Shown here: positions 57,613 through 64,000 of the stretch, in pieces
Layout: every line of letters begins with the position of its first letter
Numbering within the stretch: position 1 is the stretch's first letter
Assembly (NCBI GenBank): GCA_045652765.1
Contig: JAZOLG010000041.1
Location: 1 to 64,000, forward strand
DNA: 64,000 nucleotides
From: UBA1231 sp045652765
GTDB lineage: Bacteria > Bacillota_I > Bacilli_A > ML615J-28 > CAG-313
Direction: 5' to 3'
The notes under the pieces: generated by a model
Database searches by the model: none
What the model was told of the DNA's origin: nothing
Seen by the model: the letters and a program-made list of their open reading frames with translations, nothing else
Translations under genes and position numbers: made by a program

Positions 57613-58424
57613 TATTTATTGAAATCTATTTGATCTGTTATTGTAATATTTAGCTTTTCCGCAAATTTATATGCTTCTATAGTAAACTGATCATTAAAAT
57701 CATCAACACTATGTGAATCATCATTGATTACAACAGTTAATAAATTGTTTTTTTGATACTCGCTTACAAGCTTCCAAAATTCTAAATGTGGATATTTATA
57801 AAACTCATCTTCGAGTAAATGACCTGTTTTACGATAACAATCTCTAATTCCATTAGCATTTATTTCTAATACAATATTATGGTCAATTGCTGCTTCAATT
57901 ATTTGTCTAGACACTTCTTGACATACATCATCAAATACTGGATATGTATACATAAAAATTTCAGGATGTGCAAGAATTTTAAATAAACCAGTTTTGATTG
58001 CTTCGACAATTGTATTACCGTAGATTTTGATAGTCTCATGATTTTGTTTAAAATAAATACTTTTAAATTCACCATTTACTTCAATTTGATGTTGTCCAAG
58101 AACTAAATAGTCAACTGAATTCCGCATTTCTAGAAGTCGAGTTAAATAACTGTTCGAATATTCTATTTCGAACGCTCCTAGAAGGGTTATTTGATCAGAA
58201 TATTTATTCTTTAAATATTTAATTTCTTTTAAATAATCAATTGATTCACTCATCGACATTCTTCTAGAATGCCATTTTTCCGTTAATTCGTCTGATATAG
58301 GTCCATGATCACTAATACCTAATACTTTATAACCATTTTCAATTGCTTTTAAAATATATTCTTCAATTTTGCCAGTTGCATGTTTACATAGATAAATGTG
58401 AGTATGATAATTAGATATACGCAT
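57612..58424 (-). CDS. PHP-domain phosphatase, histidinol-phosphatase (HisJ)-like
   Basis: This 270-residue PHP-fold metal-dependent phosphoesterase has metal-site motifs NYHTHIYLCKHATG (HxH), GISDHGP, GAFEIEYSN (Glu), VLGQHQIE, KILAHPEI and NDDSHSVDD (Asp-x-x-His). These are typical of HisJ-type histidinol phosphatases. No other his genes are in the window, so a different phospho-substrate is possible. GGAG precedes ATG 58424; the longer frame to 58487 runs into the upstream gene. It is the last gene of the minus cluster. Confidence 0.85.
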   Translation of the reverse strand: MRISNYHTHIYLCKHATGKIEEYILKAIENGYKVLGISDHGPISDELTEKWHSRRMSMSESIDYLKEIKYLKNKYSDQITLLGAFEIEYSNSYLTRLLEMRNSVDYLVLGQHQIEVNGEFKSIYFKQNHETIKIYGNTIVEAIKTGLFKILAHPEIFMYTYPVFDDVCQEVSRQIIEAAIDHNIVLEINANGIRDCYRKTGHLLEDEFYKYPHLEFWKLVSEYQKNNLLTVVINDDSHSVDDFNDQFTIEAYKFAEKLNITITDQIDFNK

Positions 58425-58425
58425 A

Positions 58426-59466
58426 TTAGTCTCCAAAGTATCTTGAAATAGGTGTCTTACTATCTGGATTCTTACGCCATTTAGCACTTCTTCCTGTTCC
58501 TAAAGGCATAATTACACCATCATCTCTTAATTTATTTAAAATACGATTGATTGTAGCATCACTAACGTTGGGATTAGCTCTTCTTATATCATCTTTGCTA
58601 AAAAATTCAGGTAATTTATAGATGGTTGTTTCGACATTATCACTTTTTAACCCTTTATTTTGGTATTCCCAATGATGATTAAATTCTGAAAGCTCGTTAT
58701 AAGTTTCAATAATAATATCAAAAACTAAACGACTTAAATTACTAGAAGAAATAAAACCTTCTGTATAGTTGATAGAAGCATTTTTAGTTTCTTCTTGAAA
58801 TTTATCGTAGTACTTATGAATCAACTTAAAAAAACTTAAATAATTAAAAATTTTAAGATTATTTTGAAGTAATAAATAGTATAAACCTAGAATTGATGCT
58901 AATCCATTCATTCCATTATAAGGTTCTAAATTTACTATATCTAAATATAAAGTAATAGAAAGTATAATAGGTTCATATTTTTTTAAAGAAATATAATCAT
59001 CATATTCATCAAAACACTCGTTTATAAGCATTCGAATAGTCTTACGTATTGGTTTTTTATTTTCAAACGCTGTGAGAGACTTTGTAGTATAACCAAATTT
59101 GTTTTTTCCAAATATTTGATTAACATAACCGATAAGTTCTGCAGCATTTAAACGATATTTTGAAGCCTCAGATCTTATAATTTTAAGAGTTCTTTTAATA
59201 TTTAATAATAGTTCTTCTTGTTGATTTCTAGGTGCTGAATCTTTGAATAAAATTAATTGTTTTCTTTGATCTTTTACATCAATATTCAATAAATCAGCAA
59301 GATAATAAGTGTCCTCATTTAATGAGTCATTACTTAGTTTATCTAAAATATCATCAATTTGTTCTAAATAAATATCAGTTTTACCAACATTTTTGTATGC
59401 TTCAAGCATTGAAAGTAACAAATCTGATGGTAGAATATAATGTTTAAGATTATTAAAGTTACTCAT
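58426..59466 (-). CDS. Degenerate Fic-like protein with C-terminal winged helix
   Basis: This is a 346-residue protein. Where Fic enzymes have HPFxxGNGRxxR it has EPYNGMNGLAS (about residues 181-191): the catalytic His is Glu and the Arg is lost, while the surrounding helices (YEPIILSITLYLDIV..., ASILGLYYLLLQN) keep the Fic look. The C-terminus is a winged helix: FFSKDDIRRANPNVSDATINRILNKL, then GVIMPLGTGRSAKW. This suggests a pseudoenzyme turned DNA-binding regulator. Assignment to Fic is inferred from pattern. It overlaps queH (TAATG) and ends 1 bp before the PHP start. Confidence 0.55.
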   Translation of the reverse strand: MSNFNNLKHYILPSDLLLSMLEAYKNVGKTDIYLEQIDDILDKLSNDSLNEDTYYLADLLNIDVKDQRKQLILFKDSAPRNQQEELLLNIKRTLKIIRSEASKYRLNAAELIGYVNQIFGKNKFGYTTKSLTAFENKKPIRKTIRMLINECFDEYDDYISLKKYEPIILSITLYLDIVNLEPYNGMNGLASILGLYYLLLQNNLKIFNYLSFFKLIHKYYDKFQEETKNASINYTEGFISSSNLSRLVFDIIIETYNELSEFNHHWEYQNKGLKSDNVETTIYKLPEFFSKDDIRRANPNVSDATINRILNKLRDDGVIMPLGTGRSAKWRKNPDSKTPISRYFGD

Positions 59467-60071
59467 TAAATGATACCCCTTTCTTTTTTAGAATATTCAC
59501 ATCCACAATAGTTTTGTCGATACATTTCGTATTGTTTAGAAAGTTCTATTGAACGTTTATAACCATCTTTTAGTTTGAAATTTGAGTATATAAAAGGTAT
59601 GCCAACTTCTTTTGCAAGTTCAAATCCAATTTCATTAATCCAATTACTGTTTTTATGGGGACTAATACTAAGTGTTGTTGTCCAGAAATCATAACCTAAT
59701 TCTTTAGCTTTTAGTGCTGTTTTACGCATTCTAAATTTATAACAATTATAGCAGCGTATACTTTTTTCTCCTAACTCTTCAAGTCCGCTAATAGCGTTTG
59801 AAAAGTCAGATTTAAGGTAATTACCAATTAATACGCTAGAATTAGGGGTTAAAATAGAACTAATTCTTATTTGTTCAGTTGTTCTTTTGTTGAATTCTTC
59901 TTCTGTATCAATATTTGGATTGTAGTAAAAGATATCAATATCTAACCCCTTTTTCATTAACTCAATACATGCTGAACTACATGGTCCACAACAACTATGT
60001 AGTAATACTTTATATTTTTTATTTTCTTCGATAAGTGATAATAAATCATTATAAGATTCGATATTTTGCAT
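59466..60071 (-). CDS. queH: Epoxyqueuosine reductase QueH (DUF208)
   Basis: This 201-residue enzyme does the last step of queuosine synthesis, reducing epoxyqueuosine in tRNA. The cluster cysteines are in LLHSCCGPCSSACIE, RCYNCYKFRM and YRQNYCGCEYS, the QueH pattern. PNIDTEEEFNKR is also conserved. AGGTGA precedes ATG 60071; GTG 60080 lies inside that site. It overlaps the PAP2 gene by 23 bp. No other queuosine genes are in the window, suggesting salvage or distant genes. Confidence 0.93.
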   Translation of the reverse strand: MQNIESYNDLLSLIEENKKYKVLLHSCCGPCSSACIELMKKGLDIDIFYYNPNIDTEEEFNKRTTEQIRISSILTPNSSVLIGNYLKSDFSNAISGLEELGEKSIRCYNCYKFRMRKTALKAKELGYDFWTTTLSISPHKNSNWINEIGFELAKEVGIPFIYSNFKLKDGYKRSIELSKQYEMYRQNYCGCEYSKKERGII

Positions 60072-60957
60072 TATTTTCACCTTTAAAAAACAATGGTATT
60101 ACAGTTAAGGCAACAAAAGCCATTATAAAATATCTCAACATATCAAAGATGTTATGCATTGGGAATATTAATTTTAATCCACTTTTTAAACCAATAGTAA
60201 AGATTATACCAAGTATGACACGTATAAGTTTATTTTTAAATGATACATTGGTAGTAAATTTAATATAGTTACTTTCAATAATATTTGAACTAAAAACTGC
60301 TAATGCTAAACCAAAACTTTTAAATAAATCAACACAATTAGCATTGTTAATATTTATAATTAAGAAAGGTAATGTTACTACTACAACAATAATATAAATT
60401 AGATATAAAAATTTTGGATTTTTAATGTTATCATAAAAATAATTTAAACTATATGCAATGCCGATACCTAGTAATAAACCAATGAAAACATCTCCAAAAA
60501 AATGAACGCCAAGATATAGTCTTGAAATAGGTACGAGAATCAACAAAATAATAGAAATTATCTTAACTAGTTTAGGAATTTTATTAAATATTAAACTAGA
60601 ATATAATGCTCCCGCATTTTGACTATGGCCAGATGGGAAACTTGTACCTGTTGCACCATCAGATGATGGAATTTTTCTTAGATATTCTTTGCCCGCAAAT
60701 TGAAATGGACGTTTAGCTAAAAATAAAGATTTAAATATACCATTAAATATAAATGATGTTGACAAAATAAAGGCTAATTTTTTTGCAAAGTCTTTATTAA
60801 TACAATAATAATATAATAGTATTATTGCAAAAACAATTTCTCCAGATCCAAATTCAGTAATAAATTGAAAAATAGGATTCAAAACATTACTTGAAAAACT
60901 ATGAAAAAAATCCAGTATTTTCCATTCAAAAGAGTTACGATATTGAAAATAATTCAT
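60049..60957 (-). CDS. PAP2-family membrane phosphatase
   Basis: This 302-residue polytopic membrane protein has all three PAP2 motifs: KSLFLAKRPFQF, SFPSGHSQNAG and SRLYLGVHFFGDVFIG. Such enzymes dephosphorylate undecaprenyl-pyrophosphate, phosphatidate or phosphatidylglycerol-phosphate; the specificity is unknown. A C-terminal extension with about four additional membrane segments makes it longer than typical bacterial PAP2 proteins. It starts directly after the rluB stop (TAGATG). Confidence 0.92.
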   Translation of the reverse strand: MNYFQYRNSFEWKILDFFHSFSSNVLNPIFQFITEFGSGEIVFAIILLYYYCINKDFAKKLAFILSTSFIFNGIFKSLFLAKRPFQFAGKEYLRKIPSSDGATGTSFPSGHSQNAGALYSSLIFNKIPKLVKIISIILLILVPISRLYLGVHFFGDVFIGLLLGIGIAYSLNYFYDNIKNPKFLYLIYIIVVVVTLPFLIININNANCVDLFKSFGLALAVFSSNIIESNYIKFTTNVSFKNKLIRVILGIIFTIGLKSGLKLIFPMHNIFDMLRYFIMAFVALTVIPLFFKGENNAKYRIL

Positions 60958-61707
60958 CTAGCCACGCTTTCTTAAGTTCTTTTCTTGTTTTGCTTTACCA
61001 TATAAGGTTTTGATTTCGTGAATTGTAAGAGTACGAACATAACCTACTGGTAAATTTTCCAATGTAACAGTTCCAAAGCGTGTTCTAGTAAGTTTTTTTA
61101 CTTTATGATTTATCGCTTCAAACATATTTTTAACTTGATGGTTTTTGCCTTCGGTAATAACAATTCTTACTAAACTTGAATTATGTGTGCGATCAACAGA
61201 TTTTAATGTAACAAAAGCTGGCAAATAACTAATACCTTTATACTTAAGACCTTTCTTTAGTGGTACTAAATCTTGTTCGTTTACAATTCCATCAACTCTT
61301 GCAAGGTATTCTTTTTCTACTCCACTAGTAGGACCAACCATTTGATACATAAAATCGCCATCATTAGTTAATAGTAAGACACCTTTAGTATCATAGTCTA
61401 AACGACCAATGGGGAAAACATTGTATTGTTTTATTTCGTTAGGAAGAATATCGATAACAGTTTTGCGCTTTTTATCATCCTCTACCGAACAAATATATCC
61501 ACTTGGTTTATTTAAAACAAAGTAAACTTTTTCATTAGTTGTTATAACTTGATTGTCAACTTTAATTAAATCAGAATCTTTAACTAAATAACCCATTTCT
61601 GTAATAATTTGATTGTTGACACTTACTCTACCTTCTTTAATTAATTCCTCTGCTTTTCTTCTAGATGCAACACCACTAGCTGCAATTCTTTTTTGTAATC
61701 TTTCCAT
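60958..61707 (-). CDS. rluB: RluB/RsuA-family rRNA pseudouridine synthase
   Basis: This is a 249-residue enzyme with an N-terminal S4 domain (ERLQKRIAASGVASRRKAEE, VSVNNQIITEMG) and a catalytic domain whose nucleophile Asp is in PIGRLDYDTKGVLLLTNDGD. Other motifs are KPSGYICS, EYLARVDG and GKNHQVKNMFEAINHKV. By homology it makes pseudouridine in 23S rRNA (2605). It heads a tightly packed minus-strand operon: rluB, PAP2, queH, Fic-like, PHP. Confidence 0.93.
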   Translation of the reverse strand: MERLQKRIAASGVASRRKAEELIKEGRVSVNNQIITEMGYLVKDSDLIKVDNQVITTNEKVYFVLNKPSGYICSVEDDKKRKTVIDILPNEIKQYNVFPIGRLDYDTKGVLLLTNDGDFMYQMVGPTSGVEKEYLARVDGIVNEQDLVPLKKGLKYKGISYLPAFVTLKSVDRTHNSSLVRIVITEGKNHQVKNMFEAINHKVKKLTRTRFGTVTLENLPVGYVRTLTIHEIKTLYGKAKQEKNLRKRG

Positions 61708-61729
61708 AATAATTTTTCTCCATCGTCTT

Positions 61730-61758
61730 ATTATACTAAAAAAAACGAAAAAAGTAAA
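61730..61758 (-). promoter_or_regulatory. Promoter of the rluB-PAP2-queH-Fic-like-PHP operon
   Basis: Minus strand: TTTACT (61753-61758), 17-bp spacer, TATAAT (61730-61735). Confidence 0.7.
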
Positions 61759-61778
61759 CTAAAAACCATATTATAAAT

Positions 61779-61809
61779 AAAAATACAATGTGTAACACAT
61801 TGTATTTTT
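61779..61809. terminator. Terminator downstream of the 85-residue unknown gene
   Basis: A perfect 14-bp stem (61779-61792 with 61796-61809), loop TAA, T-run on both strands. Confidence 0.85.
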
Positions 61810-61883
61810 GACTTATAAGTCGTTTTATAGAGGTTGAAATTAAAAATTGTGAGTAATTGTTCATTCAAATGCTAAAAAAAGAC

Positions 61884-62141
61884 TTATAAAATTTTTTTGA
61901 GTATATAATTATCAGTAACATAATTAATGTTTTGTAAATTAAACTTATTCATATTATCAATTCTACTTTTTAAGAATGGAACATTTTCTATATTGCTAGA
62001 GAAATCTGTTTTTAAAAAATCAAATGTTGATTGATTATTTTCGACTTTCTTATACGTTAATATATTAGTTTTTAAATCTAATCTAATTTTACCAATTAAT
62101 TGGTTGTTATAATATAATTCATAATCATGGTATAAATTCAT
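61884..62141 (-). CDS. Unknown small protein
   Basis: This 85-residue soluble protein has beta-strand-like N-terminal sequence (YELYYNNQLIGKIRLDLKTNILTYKKV), then a charged helical stretch and a basic hydrophobic end. I do not recognise it. AGGAG precedes ATG 62141, and a near-consensus promoter and a terminator frame it, so it is a real monocistronic gene. Codon use looks like that of its neighbours. Confidence 0.7.
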   Translation of the reverse strand: MNLYHDYELYYNNQLIGKIRLDLKTNILTYKKVENNQSTFDFLKTDFSSNIENVPFLKSRIDNMNKFNLQNINYVTDNYILKKIL

Positions 62142-62164
62142 ACTTTACTCCTATTTACTATCAA

Positions 62165-62193
62165 ATTATAACAAATAGAAAATCATTTGTAAA
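62165..62193 (-). promoter_or_regulatory. Promoter of the 85-residue unknown gene
   Basis: Minus strand: TTTACA (62188-62193), 17-bp spacer, TATAAT (62165-62170) with extended TG. Confidence 0.8.
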
Positions 62194-62198
62194 ATTAT

Positions 62199-63014
62199 TT
62201 AACCAAATTTGTTGGCAAGATAACTATGAGATTTCCAATCATTGGAATCGTTAAATGTAACAATAATTAAATCTTTATTTTTTCCTTTATAAATACTTAC
62301 TAATGTTCTTCCTGCTTTTTTGGTATAACCGGTTTTTCCACCGATAAAATTAGAATCACTTAAGATTAATTTATGTTTATGTCGGATGGTTAGAGTTTTA
62401 TTGTCTAATCTAATTTGATAACTTTTAGTGCCCAATAGCTCTTTTAAAAAAGGATACTTAATAGCTTCTTTAGTTATAAGTGCAAAATCATAGGTTGTTG
62501 TATAATTGAATTCATCTTCATCCAAACCACTACTATTGTTAAATAAACTATTTTTAAGATTTAATTTAGTAACTTCTTCGTTCATTTTTAAAATAAAATC
62601 TTGTGGATTATCGGAGTAAGCATATTGTAATGCTAAAGCCGCATCGTTTCCACTTTGTAAAATAAGTCCATATAATAATTCTTTAACAGTAATTACATCA
62701 CCAATTTCTAAATACATTCTTGATCCTACTGCTTTATTAATTCTATCATCAATTAAAATAGTTTTATTTAAATCAATATTTTTATAGACTGTTAAAGCTG
62801 TTAATACTTTTGTAAGACTTGCAGGCAACATTTTTTGGTGAATATTTTCTTCATATAAAATTTGGTCATTATTAATATCGTAGACAATAGTTGATTTATT
62901 GTTAGTGTTAGACAATACTAATAACGTATCACCTTTGGTTTTATAAAATAATATTAAAGTTAATAAGATAACATATAAAATAATCCATATAAGAATAATT
63001 ATTTTTTTTCTCAT
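62199..63014 (-). CDS. D-alanyl-D-alanine carboxypeptidase (S11 family), short form
   Basis: This 271-residue penicillin-binding protein trims the terminal D-Ala of peptidoglycan stem peptides. It has an N-terminal membrane anchor (about residues 4-24), then the active-site triad: SxxK in LPASLTKVLTAL, SxN in LQSGNDAAL and KTG in GGKTGYTKKAGRTLVS. The C-terminal membrane-anchor domain of DacA/DacF is missing, so the N-terminal helix is the anchor. Its presence indicates a peptidoglycan wall. It is upstream of none of the usual spoIIA genes. Confidence 0.9.
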   Translation of the reverse strand: MRKKIIILIWIILYVILLTLILFYKTKGDTLLVLSNTNNKSTIVYDINNDQILYEENIHQKMLPASLTKVLTALTVYKNIDLNKTILIDDRINKAVGSRMYLEIGDVITVKELLYGLILQSGNDAALALQYAYSDNPQDFILKMNEEVTKLNLKNSLFNNSSGLDEDEFNYTTTYDFALITKEAIKYPFLKELLGTKSYQIRLDNKTLTIRHKHKLILSDSNFIGGKTGYTKKAGRTLVSIYKGKNKDLIIVTFNDSNDWKSHSYLANKFG

Positions 63015-63046
63015 ATAATCACCAATAAATTATATTTCTGAAAAGT

Positions 63047-63076
63047 AAAAAAGATACTACAATGTAGTATCTTTTG
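63047..63076 (-). terminator. Terminator of miaA
   Basis: GATACTAC pairs with GTAGTATC across AAT, extended by A/T pairs; the miaA stop lies inside. On the minus strand it ends in TTTTTTAC. Confidence 0.75.
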
Positions 63077-63947
63077 TTAAAAATTCGTTTATTTTATTAA
63101 TTGTCTCTTTAATTGTTACTTCGTAATTTGATAAATTTACATTAATCATTAACGTATTAGAATGATTTCTATACCATGTTAGTTGTCGCTTGGCATAGTG
63201 TCTTGATGCTTTTTGAATGTTATCGATCATTTCATCTTTAGTAATTAGACCATCTAAATAATTACAAACATCTTTAAATCCTATAGCTTTTGAAGCTTGG
63301 AAACCAATTTTATTACGATCATTATCTACTTCTTCGATTAATCCATTTTTAATCATTTCAATAACTCTTTGGTTAATTCGATTATATAAAATATCTCTGT
63401 CTAGTGAAAGACAAATAATTAATGGTTCATATACAAGATTATGATTTTGACTTCTTTCTTCAATATTTTGGGTTTTAGCAAGTTCGATTGCTCGTATAAC
63501 TCTTTTGCGATTATTAGGATGAATTTTAGAGGCATTTTCGCTATCTAAGCTAGATAGAATCTTATGAAGCTCTTCATTAGTTAATCCTTCATCATTAAAT
63601 TTATAATCATTATTATCACTAAAACGATAATCATAGATAACACTATCGATATATAATCCACTTCCACCAACAATAATTGGTATATCAACTTTATCAATTA
63701 AATCTCTTACAAGTTTTTGATATTCATAAATAGAAAAACTTTTCTGTGGATCTAGTTCATCCATTAAAAAATGTTGAACATCTTCCATTTCATTAAGTGT
63801 AGGCTTTGCAGTTAAAATATCTAAGTGTTGATAGATTTGATAAGCATCTCCATTTATTAAAGGCATTTTGAAATATTTTGCTACTTCAATAGAAAGTTTA
63901 GTTTTGCCTACTGCTGTTGGACCAGTAATGATTATTACTTTTTTCAT
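63057..63947 (-). CDS. miaA: tRNA dimethylallyltransferase MiaA
   Basis: This 296-residue enzyme adds an isopentenyl group to A37 of tRNAs reading UNN codons. It has the P-loop GPTAVGKTKLSIEVA, the substrate-site DAYQIYQHLDILTAKP, GGSGLYIDSVIYDYRF, and the zinc-like region ASRHYAKRQLTWYRN. The order mutL-miaA matches B. subtilis. Its start overlaps the mutL stop (TAATG). Confidence 0.96.
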   Translation of the reverse strand: MKKVIIITGPTAVGKTKLSIEVAKYFKMPLINGDAYQIYQHLDILTAKPTLNEMEDVQHFLMDELDPQKSFSIYEYQKLVRDLIDKVDIPIIVGGSGLYIDSVIYDYRFSDNNDYKFNDEGLTNEELHKILSSLDSENASKIHPNNRKRVIRAIELAKTQNIEERSQNHNLVYEPLIICLSLDRDILYNRINQRVIEMIKNGLIEEVDNDRNKIGFQASKAIGFKDVCNYLDGLITKDEMIDNIQKASRHYAKRQLTWYRNHSNTLMINVNLSNYEVTIKETINKINEFLTKDTTL

Positions 63948-64000
63948 TAGTTGTTAACCCTTTTAAATAACTTTTCTATTTCGTATTTGGTAAATTTAAT
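63947..64000 (-). CDS. mutL: C-terminal end of DNA mismatch repair protein MutL (partial)
   Basis: The last 17 codons before a TAA read IKFTKYEIEKLFKRVNN. This agrees with the C-terminal end of Bacillota MutL (a GRPTxIKxTKYELEKMFKR-like tail) and with the mutL-miaA order. The rest of the gene lies beyond the right edge. Confidence 0.75.
   Translation of the reverse strand: MKFTKYEIEKLFKRVNN

Noticed and set aside
61884..62141. 85-residue frame as a shadow ORF
   Set aside because: It has a promoter, ribosome-binding site and terminator, so it is kept as a real gene.
1..64000. Mycoplasma genetic code (UGA = Trp)
   Set aside because: Several genes end at TGA in conserved positions, for example trmK, the AGCS gene and the YqzL-like gene, while conserved Trp uses TGG.
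1..64000. CRISPR arrays, tRNA or rRNA genes, prophage
   Set aside because: No regularly spaced repeats, cloverleaf sequences with CCA/T-loop GGTTCGA pattern, or phage genes were seen.

Overview
The window is an AT-rich bacterial chromosome segment from the Bacillota. It resembles the Bacilli, Erysipelotrichales and Mollicutes-related gut lineages. UGA is used as a stop (for example at the ends of the AGCS transporter and trmK), so this is not the Mycoplasma code. LspA and a D,D-carboxypeptidase argue for a walled cell. Local gene order repeatedly matches Bacillus subtilis: yqfC-yqfD-phoH-ybeY-cdd-era-yqzL-recO-glyRS-dnaG-sigA-trmK-yqfO; spoIVA-hup; yneF/plsY-parE-parC; cmk/rpsA-der; lepA-hemW; spoIIM-xerD-deoB; and mutL-miaA.

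Layout. 1-511: an HTH, transposase-like gene cut by the window edge. 0.7-7 kb: an RluA-family enzyme, metK with a GH4 phosphoglycosidase and a BadF-type kinase, an AGCS transporter, a probable 6S RNA and a GNAT. 7-15.4 kb: argS, a compact T-box, hisS-aspS, a dCMP deaminase, a YlbL-like protease, lspA and rluD. 15.4-26 kb: rnhC, mutS2, a Fic protein, a DUF402 phosphatase, spoIVA-hup, a CPBP protease, a GerM-like lipoprotein and an RdgB-kinase fusion. 26-38 kb: rpsU and the conserved yqf/era/dnaG/sigA cluster, then a ferredoxin and YneF. 38-50 kb: plsY, parE-parC, a CMK-S1 fusion, der, an ECF sigma with a membrane partner, a SpoVIF-like protein and a CorC-type protein. 50-56.7 kb: lepA-hemW-spoIIM-xerD-deoB and a lipase.

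Nearly all genes up to 56,687 lie on the + strand and all genes after 57,612 lie on the - strand. The roughly 920 bp gene-free stretch between them holds a 28-bp site matching the remembered B. subtilis dif at 26 of 28 positions, which I read as the replication terminus. About 50 bp from it lie four DnaA-box-like 9-mers in one orientation at 11, 11 and 10 bp spacing. Beyond it a minus-strand block carries rluB, a PAP2 phosphatase, queH, a degenerate Fic-like protein and a PHP phosphatase, plus a D,D-carboxypeptidase, miaA and the last codons of mutL.

Six genes look sporulation-related (spoIVA, yqfC, yqfD, and GerM-, SpoVIF- and SpoIIM-like genes), and a sigma-E-like promoter lies upstream of spoIVA, so the organism probably forms spores or recently did. 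The most unusual coding features are the RdgB-kinase fusion, the CMK-S1 fusion and the degenerate Fic protein. All calls come from reading the sequence; no database search was run.
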